NCBI GenBank assembly: GCA_008729055.1
Contig: SDUX01000002.1
Span: 5,483,874 to 5,547,873 of the forward strand
Direction: 5' to 3'
DNA: 64,000 bases
From: Pyropia haitanensis
Taxonomy: Eukaryota > Rhodophyta > Bangiophyceae > Bangiales > Bangiaceae
Shown: positions 45,882 to 56,793 of the stretch, in pieces
Layout of the letters: each line of letters starts with the position of its first letter
How positions within the stretch are numbered: the stretch's first letter is position 1
The notes under the pieces: model-generated
What the model was told of the DNA's origin: nothing
What the model saw: the letters and a program-made list of their open reading frames with translations, nothing else
Databases searched by the model: none
Position numbers and translations under genes: made by a program

Positions 45882-48350
45882 TCAGATGTTGATGGACCGC
45901 GGCACCCGGCTCGGCCGCAAGTACTCGTACGGCGTCACCTCCGTCGCCTCCCGCGCCGCGATGCGCGCCTCCACCCCCCGCAGCCGCTGCCGCAGGCGCG
46001 CCGCCGCCGCCGCCGCCGCCGGGTGCCGGTGCCACCCGCCCGGCAGGGGCGTCCACGGCAGCGTGCCGAGCGGCAGGTGGACGACGCCGCCGAGGAGGCC
46101 GCCGAGGAAGATCTGCTCGGCCGCCACCGCCGGCGGCGGCAGCCACCGGCGCGCGGCGGCGCCGCCGGCGGCGGGCGCCGCCGCGTCCGCCGCGCCGGGC
46201 GCGTCGGCGCGGACGGCGAGCGGGAAGGCGGGGACCCAGGTCATGAGGTCCGCCTGCGGGAAGTTGATCGCCGCGTGCTGCACGCTCGCCGTGTGGATGA
46301 TGAGCGTCAGCGCGTCGACGAGGTACGCAACGGAGAGGATGGCGCCCTCGACGGCGGTGCGGCCGTCGGCGGCGGGCTCGCCGAATCCCACCACCCCCGC
46401 CCCGTCGGGCGCCGACACGGCCGCCGCCCACGCCTGGAGCTCAGTGTCCCCGCGCACCGTCGCGTCATCAGGATAGTAGACGGCCACGTAGTCGGCAACG
46501 TACTCGTGGAGGAGGTCGTACAGCGCCAGCGTGTCGTCCCGGTACGGGTAGGCCAGCGCGGCGTCCATGACGCCGCGGGCGCCCATCTCCCGCCGCGGGA
46601 ACCGCGAGTTGAACGCCGTCCCCCGCACCACGCTCGCCACGTAGGCCGCCTGCGCGGCCATCGAGGTGGGCAGCAGCAGCTCCACCCCCCCCCCCGGCGC
46701 GAGCAGCGTATCCGGCACGATCGAGTTGAGGAAGAGCGTGCCGTCAAAGTGCGGGGTGAGCAGCCGCCACAGCGGGTGCTCCCGCCCGTCCAGCTCCCTG
46801 CACGTCACCCCCGCGATGCCATTGATGAGCAGGTGCGTCAGGCCGAGGTGCTCGCGGAGCTCGTGCGCCGCCGCGTCCGCCGCGTTGACAATCAGCTTGG
46901 CCGCCGCCCACGCGGCGCCGTCGGCGGGCGTCCACACCCCACGCGGCGCGGCCGCAGCGTCCGGCCCACCCACCGCGATCGCGACGGGCGCCAGCCGCCC
47001 CGGCGCCGCCGCCGACGAGCCGGGCGGGATGGCAAAGAGCGCGACGGGCGCAAACAGGCGCTCCCGGCCGCCACCGTCGGCGGTGCCGTCCATCGCCGCG
47101 CTGTCGGCCGGGTGTGCCGCCGCGGCGGCGGCGAGCGCGGTGCCGGCCGCACGGAAGCAGACGACAAAGAGCCGGCGCTCGGCGGTGGCGGCGGCGAGCG
47201 TGTCGCCGGCACAGCCCGCCACCCGCCGCAGGTGCGCGTCGGTGACGGGCGCCAGCGGCGCGTCGGGCGGGGTGAGGTCCGCGGCGGTCGCGGCGCGGAG
47301 GCCCATCGGGTTGGGCCCCGCCACCCGCAGCCGCGCAAACAGGTCGTCCCGGTCGCCCACCGCCGCGACGCGCGGCAGCGGCCGCGTCGCAAACAGCGCG
47401 CGGTAGTCGCCAAACGCGTCGGCGACGGCGGCAGCGTCGGCCGCGGCGTCGGCGGCCGCCGCCGTGCCGCCCACGCGGCGCGGCGGGGCGGCCGCGAGGC
47501 CCGCGTCGACGGCGGCGGCGGCCGCCGCGGCGCCCACCGACGTCGTCTCGACCCCCCCACCGGGGCCACCCACCGGCGCACCCGCCGGCGGGGCGTCAGC
47601 GGGGGTGGCGCCCCCACCCGCCCCCCCCCCCCCTACCCCCCCGGCCGGCCGCCGTGCCCGGCGAGCCGCGACGCGCCCATCGCGGCGAGCCCCGCCTCGG
47701 ACTCGCGGAACGCCCCCCCCAGCGCGTCGGCCGCGACGCGCACGGCGGCGACCCCCCCCCCCGGCGTCCCCCCCACCGCCGCCCACGCGGCGGAGGCGGC
47801 GACCCGGCCCGCGGCGGCCGCCGCGGCGACCGCGTCCACCCCCCCCGACAGCGCCGACGGGCGCCCCCCCCCCCCCTCCGTCCGCTCACCCCCCCCACCC
47901 CCCCCTCCACCCCGCCCACCCTTCCCACCCCCGCCACGCTGCACCGCGGCGCGGCCCGCCCGCCGCAGCCGCCGCGCGGCAAAAAACGTGTTGACGGCCA
48001 GCCCAAACGCGACCGTGACGACGCGGAGCAGCCACGACACAAACGCCCAGCCCGCGGCGGGCACGCCGGGCACGAGCGGTAGGCCGCCGAGGCCGGGGTG
48101 GGGGACGAGCGGGTGCGCCCGCCGCTGCGCCGCGACGCGGCGGGCGCGGGCGGCCGCGGCGGCGGTGCCGGGGGGGGGGGGGAGGCTGGGGAGGGGACGC
48201 CGCTGGAGGAGGCGGGGGGCGAGGCGGGGGAGCAGCCGCCAGGGGGGGGGGGGGGGGCGTCGTCCGAGGGAAGGGAGGGGGGAGGGGGCGGGGCGCTGCC
48301 ATTGGCCTTGACCGCCGCCACCGCCGAGGGGGGGTTCTCGCGGCCACTGT

Positions 48351-48387
<37 letters not shown>

Positions 48388-48510
48388 CGGCGGCGCGCGG
48401 GCGCCGCGGCGGCGGGTGGGAAGGGACTCCCCGCGGGGCGTGCCCGCCCAGGCGGTGGTGGGCGTGCCGCCAACAGACGCCGCGGAGGTCCACGCGCCGG
48501 CCGATGCCAT
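45882..48510 (-). CDS. lipoxygenase
   Basis: Non-heme iron dioxygenase that adds O2 to polyunsaturated fatty acids (oxylipin synthesis). All iron ligands are visible: H-x4-H in AAHELREHLGLTH (codons at 46863-46865 and 46848-46850), H and N in VQHAAINFPQ (46275-46277, 46263-46265), and the C-terminal Ile of RVPRSINI. Other family segments are FGDYRALFATRPLPRVA, HPLWRLLTPHFDGTLFLNS, VELLLPTSMAAQ and GGVVHLPLGTLPWTPLPG. The C-terminal 630 residues read in one frame. The N-terminus continues through frame changes at C/G runs (about 47630-47640 and 48171-48184, possibly 47864-47877), via LVPHPGLGGLPLVPGVPAAG and a hydrophobic WLLRVVTVAFGLAVNTFF segment, to ATG 48510 (MASAGAWTSAAS), a Ser/Ala-rich possible transit leader. 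No clear PLAT domain is seen. Total is about 870 residues. Confidence 0.92.
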
Positions 48511-50813
48511 GACTCCTCTGGTAGACGGCCGGGCAGGCAGCTGCTCCGAGCAAGACGGAGGTCGGCGGCAGGGGCGGGCGTTGGGCGCGCGTCGACTCTG
48601 GGGGGGAGAGCGCGGTGCCGGCCCGTCAGACGGCGGTGCGCGGTGAAGGCGGGGCGTGGCTTGGCGACGGCGGCGGCGGTGGTGGTTGCGGGCCACGGCG
48701 GCGCGGCGGGTTAAGTAGCGCCCGCCGCGCGGGCGTCTGCGGCGGCCGGCCGGCGGACGCGGGCTCCCGCCGCGCATGCCGCCGCGGACGATGTCCGCTG
48801 CGCATCCTGCTCCCCCCCATGACCGTGCCACACAGACAACCCCCCGTCCGCCACCAATACAACGGGACCTTGCGCACGTGTTCTCCGCACGCACGCATCC
48901 CCCCCCCCCCTCCTTCCTCCCCCTCCCCCTCCCCCTCCCCCTCCCTCACCACTTTCAACGTCCTCGTCGCCCATCCCCCGCCCAGCGCGGTCGTCCAGCA
49001 GACCAGCCACCAACAGCCGCGTCGGGGGTACCCGAACCCCCCCCCCCCCGTTACCATCGCGAAACCCCCACTGCCAGTGGCGCGGCGCGTGCATAACGGC
49101 GGCACGCCAGCACGCCAGCGATGCACACCCGCCGCCACGGTGGTGGGGGGGGGGGGGGGCGGGGGGGGGGAGGGGAGGAAAGCAGACGCGCAACAGCGCG
49201 TCCGCGGTACGTGCGCACGCGCCACCCGCCCGTGTGGCGGCGCCCCGCGGGCGGGTGGCGCCCGCGGTTGCCGGCGGCACCGCCGCGCCGCGGTGGCCCC
49301 GACGGCGGCGTGTGGCGGCGGGGCGGGGGGGGGGGTGGAGACGCCGCGGCTGCGCAACGAGCCCCCCCCCCACCGCCGGGCACCCCCCACCGGGAGTGGC
49401 GCGCCGCCGCAAAGGTCACACCGGTGGGTCTCCCCACGGACGGACGGCAGGCGGGGGGTGGCCACCGAGGCGGCCTGCGCACGCCGGCCGCCGCGCCGGT
49501 GCTGACCGCAACGTCGCCGCGCCGCGGGCGGGGGGATGGGGCGGCCGAGCGGCTGCCGCCGCCGCCGCCCCGGTTTCCCCGCCGAGCCGCGAGGGGGGGG
49601 GAACCGGGCGTACCTCGCGACTCTCACCGGGGACAGGCTGTGCGGCGGCGGCGGCGGCGGCGCCACGGCCACTGGCGACCGCACCGCCGCGGCGGCCGCG
49701 GCGGCGGCCGTGGCGGGGCGCGGCCAGCGTCGCCGCGCGGCCGCGGCGGGCGGCGGATCTCGCGGGCGGGGCCGTAGATCGGCCGCCCGCAGAGTGCGGG
49801 GACCCCGCTAGCCGCGGCCGCCGCGGCGGCTGTCAGCTGGCGGCCTGTGGAACCCGCCCGTGAGCGCCGCTCTGCTCCCAGACGTTGGCGCGGGGCGCGT
49901 GGACCACGGGCGTCCCGTGGCAACACACTGCCGTCGTATCCCTGTTGTCGTCGTGGACCCGGTCCATGGCACGGGGGATGGATGGCACGGGGGATGGCAC
50001 GCACGCGGCGGGGGCGACCAACCAGGTCGCGCGGGTGGTGCGGCTGCCGCTGGCGGTGAGGCGCGGACAGTAGTAGGCTGCGGGTGCGCCGCCTCTCCCA
50101 CAATGTCAAGGCCAAGACACGCTGTCAGCGACCGCGCGTGGCCGCCCGCCACGCACGACGCCGCCGCGCCCGCCGCGCACGACGCCGCCGTGCCCGCCGT
50201 GGACGGTGCGCCGCGGGGTCGGGGTCCCCCCCTCCAAACGGGAGACGTCTTGGGGTCCACACGTCTGGGGCGTCGGGGAGGGAGGGCGATGGGAGAGGGG
50301 CGGGAAGTGGAGGAGGGGGGGGGATGGCCGCAAGGAGTGGGGGCCCCCGTCGTGGGGCGCCACCGGCCGCGGCGTGGCGCCGGGGGCGGGGGTGGCCACC
50401 CCAACGGGCCACCGCCGCCGGCGGCCGCGGTCAATCCCACAGGACGGCCGCCGACGGGCCGGTGTGGGGTATGGTACCCACGCAGAGGCCCGTTTGGCCG
50501 GCGGGAGGAGGAGGGGGGGGGGGCGGCGCGGCAGCAGCCCTGCCACCCGCCCATCCGCGCGCCCGTGGCCGCCACACTGCCGCCGAGGCCGGCCGCCGAG
50601 GGCGGGCGGTCGCGATCGCCACCTCCCACCACGTCCTCGGCGCGGCCGCCACGAGGGGTAGGACGCCGCCAGCGCCGCGGCGGCGGGGCGAGCTCCACCA
50701 GCGCCACGCCGAGGTCGTCGGCCCAGCTCGCTGCTGCCGCCGTACCATCTACGCGACATGCGGCTGCTTACGCATCCAGGCCGACGGCGGCAGCATGTCC
50801 AGCCCTCCGCCGT
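48511..50813. other. GC-rich intergenic region
   Basis: It contains the lipoxygenase promoter side. Open frames on both strands are Pro/Arg/Gly-rich shadows. A G run lies at 49144-49172, and CACGGGGGATGG is tandemly duplicated at about 49970-49996. Nothing further can be supported. Confidence 0.35.
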
Positions 50814-51566
50814 CTACCCAGCAAGTGGAGTGGGCAGCTCCGGACGACCCCCCAGCTCAGCGGGGATGTAGGAGTCCACGTAAAGAGCCTGGACCGCAGC
50901 ACAGTTTCCGTTACTCTCGCGAGCTGAGCTCGACACTGCAGCACGCCGCCAGCGCGCCCTAGCCGCGGCGCCTGTCGCCTGGCCGGACGCCCACAGCACC
51001 ACGCGGCACATGAATGGGTCCAGATCCTTCGGGTCCTGGGTGACTCTGTAGCGCCCCTTCATCTTGCTCTTACCAGCCCACCGTCGCAGCCACTCGGTCG
51101 GAACGCCCTCTTCGAGCATATAGCCGGGATCCCAATCGATGACCTTCACTTGGATGACGCCGCCATCCGCTACGCGATGCAGGAGGTTTGACGGGTAGAC
51201 GTCTCGATGCCCGACGCCCACTCGGTGGACAGCGCCCATGATGCGTGCGACCACCGCCACAAGCAGTGCAGCACGCGGCCCGTCTGGAGCACTGAGTTGA
51301 AGAGGGGGTCCTGGGTTCTCGGGCCTGGTCGTGGTCAAGTTGGGAAAGAAGGCAGACACACGTGACGCCACGTGTGACGTCACCCCACCGCGCACAAGCC
51401 CAAAGCCCCTCGGGCAGTACTGTACACGCCCTCTCGCACACCAGCTGCGCTCAGCACGCTCAGAGTAGAGCGCACGGGGTGCATGGATTGACCCTGCTTC
51501 TTCAGGTACATCATGTGGGCCGCCGCCAGCTGGCTGCCGCCCCCTGGCTGGCCGCCGCCGGCACAC
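50814..51566 (-). pseudogene. protein-kinase-like remnant
   Basis: The open frame carries a catalytic-loop-like HRDVYPSNLL and a following IDWDPGYML (in place of DFG) in the segment MGAVHRVGVGHRDVYPSNLL to DWDPGYMLEEG, then PKDLDPFMCRVVLWA. This fits the C-lobe start of a kinase or kinase-like phosphotransferase fold. The N-lobe (Gly loop, Lys, Glu) is absent, and the first about 80 residues look like untranslated or intronic sequence. A candidate acceptor (gaccag) ends at 51325, with the coding-looking part starting about PENPGPPLQLS. The C-terminus after about residue 185 is Arg/Ala-rich. It is likely a fragment of a multi-exon gene or a relic; substrate class is unknown. Confidence 0.45.
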
Positions 51567-52205
51567 CTGTGCCGCCGCCGCCGGCTGGCCGCCGCCCTCT
51601 GCCTGGCCATCGCCACCTAGCGTGCGCCGCTGCCGCCGGCTGGACTCTGGCCCCTGGCCACTCCTGCCTCCGCCGCCGGCTGGGCGCCGCCTCCCGGCTG
51701 GCCGCCCTTCCCCCCCGCCGCGGCCGCTGCCGCCAGCCGATTGTCATCCAGCTACCTCGGCCACTGCTGCCGCCGGCTGACGGCCGCTTCGCCGCCGTCG
51801 TTGCTGCCGCCACCGCCGGCTGGCCGCCGCCCCTTTGAACCCCGCCGGCCGGCCGCCACCCTGCCGCCGTCGCTGCGGCCGCCGCTTCCGTTGGTTGGCC
51901 GGTGCGTCTCTCTTCCCAGCACCTCACCGACAATGGCAGGGCCGGGGGGGTGTGAGCGGGCACCGCTGGCGACAGGGGCGGAGCGACCAACCGATGGCTT
52001 GGGCTGGGGGTGACCACCAGCCAGTGGCGGCGGCAGCCGACGCCCCATGAGCTGGGCGTAGACGGCTGGCGGCGAGGGCGCGTCGCGGCGGCCGCCAGGG
52101 GGCAGCCGGTGGCAGCCAACCGGCAGCAGAGTGGGAGGCAGCGAGCCGGCGATGGCAGCAGCCCGCGGCGGCGGCGGCGGCGTTTGGCCGCCAGCGCCGC
52201 CGCCG
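51567..52205. repeat. GCCGCCGGCTGGCC-type repeat region
   Basis: Degenerate tandem words built from GCCGCCGGCTGG occur between 51530 and 51860, similar in composition to the tract at 5640-7075. An open frame on the minus strand is a by-product. No gene is seen. Confidence 0.5.
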
Positions 52206-53284
52206 TCACCCCCCCACCGGCGTACCGTCCAGGCCTGTAGTCACAGCCGTGACATCTTCCAGCGCCGCGAGCGCAGCGGTGGCGGCGGCGAGCGGCTCTG
52301 GCGTCGGGGCGCCCCCACCCCCCCCCCCGGGCGAGGCAAGTAGGCGGCACCAGCGGAGCGCAGCACCCCCCCCCCCCCCGCCGCGAGCGCGGCCTCCACC
52401 CCCGCCGTCACGGCGCGCAGCGCCGACGGCGGGCACACGACGCGCAGCCCCGCCGGCGCCCCCCCCCCACCCCCCCCCCCCCCGGCAGCACCGCCCGCGA
52501 CGGGCGCCACCTCCTCCACGTCCACCGCCCCCGCGTCGACCGCGGCGGCCATCACCGCGTCGGCCACGTCTGGCCACGGGCGCCCCCCCCCCCCCCGCCC
52601 TCCGCCGCGGCCCCACCCCGCCCGGCGTCGACGCGGAGCACCCCCCACCGCTCGAGGCCGCCCTTACCCGGCGGCACCACCCGCCCGCCCGCCCGTGCCA
52701 CCGCCGCGCGCACCGCCGCGGCGAGCCGCGACCGGTTGGCGGTCGTCGCCTCGACGACCAGCGGCACCCCCGCCACGACCGCCTCGTACACGACCGCGTC
52801 GGTGGGCGCACCGCCGTCGGCGGCGGCCGCGGCGGCAGCGCCGCCGCGGCGGCCGCCGACGGCGAGCGCACTCGCAATGCGCGCGGCGGGGAGGCCGCCG
52901 GCGCGGGCGGCGGCGAGCGCCGACGCGAGGCGGCCCGCCGCGGCGGCCGTCGCGGCCGCCAAGCCGCCACCGCCACCGGCACGACCGCCACCCCCACCGC
53001 TGCTGCCGCTACCAGCCGCGCCCGTGACGCTGGCGGGCGCCGCCGCCGCCGCCGCCGCGGCCGCCGCGCGCACCCGCGCGGCGGTCGTGATGGCCGTCGC
53101 CAGCCGCGCGTGCGCCGCCTCGCGTGCAGCGTCCGCGCGTGCCTTCTTGTGCTTGATGTTGGAATAGTGCGAGTGGCCGGCGAGCGCCCGCCGGGGTGGG
53201 GTGGCGAGGCGGGGGGGGGGCGGGGGGGGGGGCGCCGCCGCCGCCACCGCCCCGCGCGGCCACCCACCGGGCGGCGGCCAACAT
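52206..53284 (-). CDS. YebC/TACO1 family protein, probably mitochondrial
   Basis: TACO1/YebC proteins act on translation; TACO1 is the mitochondrial translational activator of COX1. The hallmark N-terminus is clear: AGHSHYSNIKHKKARADAAR then AAHARLATAITTAAR, matching the bacterial AGHSKW.NIKH.K pattern. Domain 2/3 pieces follow: VVYEAVVAGVPLVVEATTAN, RLAAAVRAAVARAGGRV, GLERWGVLRVDA, DVADAVMAAAVDAGAVDVEE, RVVCPPSALRAVTAGVEAAL and the C-terminal LAALEDVTAVTTGLDGT. ATG 53284 gives MLAAARWVAARGG, a short basic leader typical of mitochondrial import. Frame changes are needed at G/C runs (about 53211-53232, 52580-52610, 52320-52380). Long poly-Ala/Gly insertions inflate the roughly 250-residue core to about 355. 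Confidence 0.8.
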
Positions 53285-53631
53285 GCGGGACAGTGGGATG
53301 GTGGTGGGCGGCTGCCGGGCCGGACCGCACGCGCCCGTCAGCGACACCAGTCGCAAGGACTGGCCGCGGCGGCTCGGGAGCGGGCGCGCGCGTCGGCGAG
53401 GAGCACGGGCGGCGGCGCGGGCACCACCCAGTCGCCTCGGTGGGGGCGAGCGTGGACAAGAGAAAGCCTGGCGAGCAGCACCGACGGACGGGCTGGATTT
53501 CAAGGATCAGGAGAGTGGAAACGGCGATCTGGCTGTTGAATGGAGTCGAGAGCGGTACCGCATGTACTTGTCACACGCAGTAGTTCAAGAACGTGGCGGA
53601 CGGGTCGAAGCACGTCTTTGAACCCGGTGTA

Positions 53632-53660
53632 CAGTTCGTACCCAATATTACTTGCCCACC
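53632..53660 (+). repeat. left 29-bp terminal inverted repeat
   Basis: Matches the reverse complement of 54358-54386 at 26 of 29 positions. The outermost CAGT is typical of Tc1-like ends. Confidence 0.93.
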
Positions 53661-53775
53661 CTGGCGGGTCACTTTTTGCACCTATTTGACCACGGACGAG
53701 ATCCAAAAAGCGGCCTCAGCGGTGCCGCTCTGGCCCATTGCAGTCACTTGGGCGCAGCGTCGCGGCGCACGGTGC

Positions 53776-53782
53776 TATAAAG
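53776..53782 (+). promoter_or_regulatory. TATA box of the transposase gene
   Basis: TATAAAG lies 49 bp before the transposase ATG (53831), inside the element and before an A-rich leader (53812-53823). Confidence 0.6.
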
Positions 53783-53830
53783 AAGCGCCCATTGCTTCTC
53801 TCCCAGGGGAGAAAAAAAAAAAACAACACC

Positions 53831-54290
53831 ATGGCGGGCAAGGGCAGGACCCCCCTATGCCCCCAGCAAGTCGGCGCCATCAGAACCATGGTCGATAACA
53901 AGAAGTCCAACGGCGCCATCGCCACCGCGCTGGGCATCCCCAAGACGACGGTCTGCTACCACGCGGCCAACGCGCGGCGGACCGCCGCCACTGCGCGCCA
54001 AGACAACCGGGGCCGTCCCAAGCTCCGCAGCCCTCGAGAGCTGCGTGGGCTCCGCCGGGTGATGGACGACAACCCTTTCGCCTCAATGGCCGAGATTGCG
54101 GAAAAGGTCAACGAGGGCCGCACCAGCACAGCTGGCGGCCCCCCCCTCCGCAAGGTGTCCGTCAGCACGGTCCGGAGGGCCATCAAGGGCCTTGGGCTGT
54201 CATCCTGCTTATTTCAAGAAGCTGACGGAGAGCATGTGCCGCCGAGTGCGGGGGGTGGTGGCAGCGAACGGATCCGGCACCAAGTACTGA
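53831..54290 (+). pseudogene. Tc1-type transposase, internally deleted
   Basis: ATG 53831 opens MAGKGRTPLCPQQVGAIRTM and continues with a paired helix-turn-helix DNA-binding region: NGAIATALGIPKTTVCYH for helix set 1, RGRPKLRSPRELRGLRRVMD as linker, and VSVSTVRRAIKGLGL for helix set 2 (about 120 residues). Immediately after GLGL the catalytic DDE/D domain is missing. The typical Tc1 C-terminus, LTESMCRRVRGVVAANGSGT followed by KY and a stop at 54288-54290, follows in a shifted frame. The fused frame instead runs to 54370. A deletion of roughly 200 codons is inferred from family length. The product, if made, would be a DNA-binding fragment able to bind element ends but not transpose. Confidence 0.85.
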
Positions 54291-54357
54291 TGCGTTTCTT
54301 GCAGTGGAAAGGGACGGTCGCGACGCGTCAAAATAAATATCAGGATCTGACAGTTGG

Positions 54358-54386
54358 GGTGGGCAAATAATATTGGATACCAACTG
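54358..54386 (-). repeat. right 29-bp terminal inverted repeat
   Basis: Inverted partner of 53632-53660, followed by the target TA at 54387-54388. Confidence 0.93.
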
Positions 54387-54455
54387 TACACGAACGCGGG
54401 CGGCCCAATCGGCCCACAACAGACTGCAGACGCCTCTGCAACGGCGGCGCCCAGC

Positions 54456-54890
54456 ATGTACCCGCCTCCACGGGACAACGGGCGCACCGGACGGGCCTGG
54501 GACTGGTCGCGGGACACGGCCAACTCGTGGTGGACGGGCCGTCGTCGGGCGGAGGCGTCTGTGCGGCCGGTGGCGGAGGCCACCGACGCGGACGAGGACG
54601 ACGGGCGGGAGTCGGACACGGTGGCAGATGCGCACCACCTGTTGGTGCCGCAGCCTCTCCTGCCGGCGGCCGCCGCCGAAGCGGAGACCGCGCCAAACGC
54701 CCATGGTGACGACGACGACGACGTGAACGTGGAGGGTGGTGGCCCCACCAGCCCCCGTCAGGCGACTAACAACTCGATCCTGGCAGGGCACCTGGAGGTG
54801 GCCGCTGCACGACCACCCGCACAGCGACGAGCCGCCGCGAGCGGGCAATTGTCGCCACGTTCACCGACTGCGCGGGAGAGCGGTCGATAG
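54456..54890 (+). CDS. possible acidic hypothetical protein
   Basis: Open frame from ATG 54456 (MYPPPRDNGRTGRAWDWSRD) with natural, acidic composition (ATDADEDDGRESDTVADAHH, then GDDDDDVNVEGGG), 144 residues. No domain is recognised. It starts 68 bp after the Tc1 element; the transposon may have separated it from its upstream part. Confidence 0.3.
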   Translation: MYPPPRDNGRTGRAWDWSRDTANSWWTGRRRAEASVRPVAEATDADEDDGRESDTVADAHHLLVPQPLLPAAAAEAETAPNAHGDDDDDVNVEGGGPTSPRQATNNSILAGHLEVAAARPPAQRRAAASGQLSPRSPTARESGR

Positions 54891-56318
54891 CATCCCACAA
54901 GCCGGTACCCGCAAGTGCGCCGCCACACACACACCCCGTCGAGGCAAGCGTAGCAGCCCGAGCAGCTGCCCACCTCTGGCGCTTCCCCTTCAGCCGCAAA
55001 CGATACCTACTGCGTCTGCGCACCCAACCCGTCGCCGTCGTCGCCGCCGCCACCGACCGTGGCCGCCACGCCCACACGTGACCATCCCAGAGCACGCGGT
55101 CCGCCGCGGCGATGCGCGCGCCCGGCCGCATCTACCGCGTGCACCGCTTGGAAGCCTGCGGAGCGGGCCCCGTTGCGCCGCGATGAGCGGGCGGTACGAC
55201 CCAGTTGCCAGCGGTTGTGTAGGTGCCGCCCTCCGTCGTCGGGGGTGCCGACGGCGCCAGCGTCCGCAGCGGAGGGGGGGGTTCGCTCCACCGCCTCCCC
55301 TTCCCCCGTGCCGAGCTCTCCGGGCGGCTAGCCAGCGCGCCACTGCCGCCCGCCTCACTTGCTGCCGCCTGCATGCACGCCAGGCCGTTGGTTGAGGAGT
55401 GCGCCTGGCAGGCCTCCGCCAGCGGGGACGCGGAGCCACCTGCACCGCCAAACGACACTGTCTGGAGCGCCGAACACGAGGGTGGTGGTGCCCAGCGCGA
55501 CAACGGGAGCGGGGTGGGCCCGGCGCGGGTGCTGACCAGGAGGGGCGACGGCGGCCAGCGGGGGTGCGAGGGCGGGGGTGGAAGCGGCGGTCGGGGGAGT
55601 GCCCGCCGATGGCTGCGGCTCTCGGTGGGATGACAACGGATGGCGGCGCCCCGCGGAATGGACGACGAGTCGGACGCATCGGCGCGGCTACGAAGTCGGC
55701 GTCACGGGGTCACCCATAGCGGTCTGCATCGGACTGGCACGGACGTCGGATGCACGACCACATTGATCGGGAAAGGGGCCCCCCTCCGCCAGTTTCCAAG
55801 GGTCGTTTCTCGGGTGCAATTGGGTTTGGGGGTCGGGCGATTCGGCCGGGCTTTCCCTCCGCGACCCTTGTCACTCCTCATCCACACCTACAACGCACTC
55901 GCGGACAAGCCCCCCCGCAGGACTGCCGTTGCGGTGGGGCTCCCCGATGCGGCACGCAGCGCGAGGCCGGTCCAGCAACACACGCGCCCGCTGCGGAAAT
56001 AAATGGGGCCGGGCGGCCGCGTTCATCCCTGCAGGCCGAGCCGCGACCATCCACAAGCAGCTCACCGTCGCGGCCGTTGTGCACGTTTTGTCCGCTGACT
56101 CTGTAGTGGGGCACAGGCTGTACTTGTGCAGCTGTGCCTGGCCGCCGCGCCTCCGTCCCTGGCCGTCCCCTCGGAGCACCAACCTGTCGTGTGGCATCCC
56201 TTCCAGCCAGCACCTCTTTTCTGTTTACCGCTCTCCACGACTTATACCTCCGCGCCGCCGGCAGCACCAGTCTCTTCCTTGTTGCCCCTCACGCTACCTC
56301 CCCCCTCCCCGACGCACT
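54891..56318. other. upstream region of the WGR-WWE gene
   Basis: No recognisable gene. The sequence becomes pyrimidine-rich at 56215-56315 just before the WGR-WWE ATG, as expected for a promoter and 5' leader. Short open frames on both strands lack domains. Confidence 0.4.
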
Positions 56319-56762
56319 ATGGGTGGCGTCAAGGCCGAGCCCGGCGCCCCCCCGCCAACGGGGGCCATCACCCGACGGCGGGCGGCGGAGGCGTACGCGG
56401 CCAACACGACCATGACGCGGCGGCGGTCGGCGCAGCTGGCGGGCGCGCCGGCTACCACGGCAGCGGTCAAGGCCGAGCCCGCCGCGCCGTCGCCGGCTCA
56501 GGGGGCCACCCCGGCCAAGCGGGGGCGCGCCGTCAAGGCCGAGCCCGCCGCGCCGTCGCCGGCTCAGGGGGCCACCCCGGCCAAGCGGGGGCGCGCCGTC
56601 AAGGCCGAGCCCGCCGCGCCCGCGGCGGCGGCGCCTAGCTCGGCCACGCGGCGTGGCACGCGGGCGGGGGCCGCCAAGGCGGCGGCCGCCGCGCCCGCGG
56701 CGACGGCGGCGGCTGGCGGTGCGCCGCGGCGTGGGGCGGCCAAACGGGGCGCGCCCGCAGCG

Positions 56763-56793
<31 letters not shown>

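Larger units (their letters stand above)
53630..54388 (+). mobile_element. Tc1/mariner deletion derivative with TIRs and TA duplication
   Basis: A 755-bp element (53632-54386) begins CAGTTCGTACCCAATATTAC and ends with its inverted copy. The 29-bp inverted repeats are 53632-53660 and 54358-54386 and differ at three positions. TA dinucleotides directly flank both ends (53630-53631 and 54387-54388), the signature Tc1/mariner target-site duplication. The interior carries a transposase-derived open frame that lacks the catalytic core. The element is therefore non-autonomous and, given the near-identical ends, fairly young. Confidence 0.93.

Noticed and set aside
49860..50927. 355-codon plus-strand frame
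   Set aside because: Low-complexity composition with open frames on both strands and no recognisable motif.
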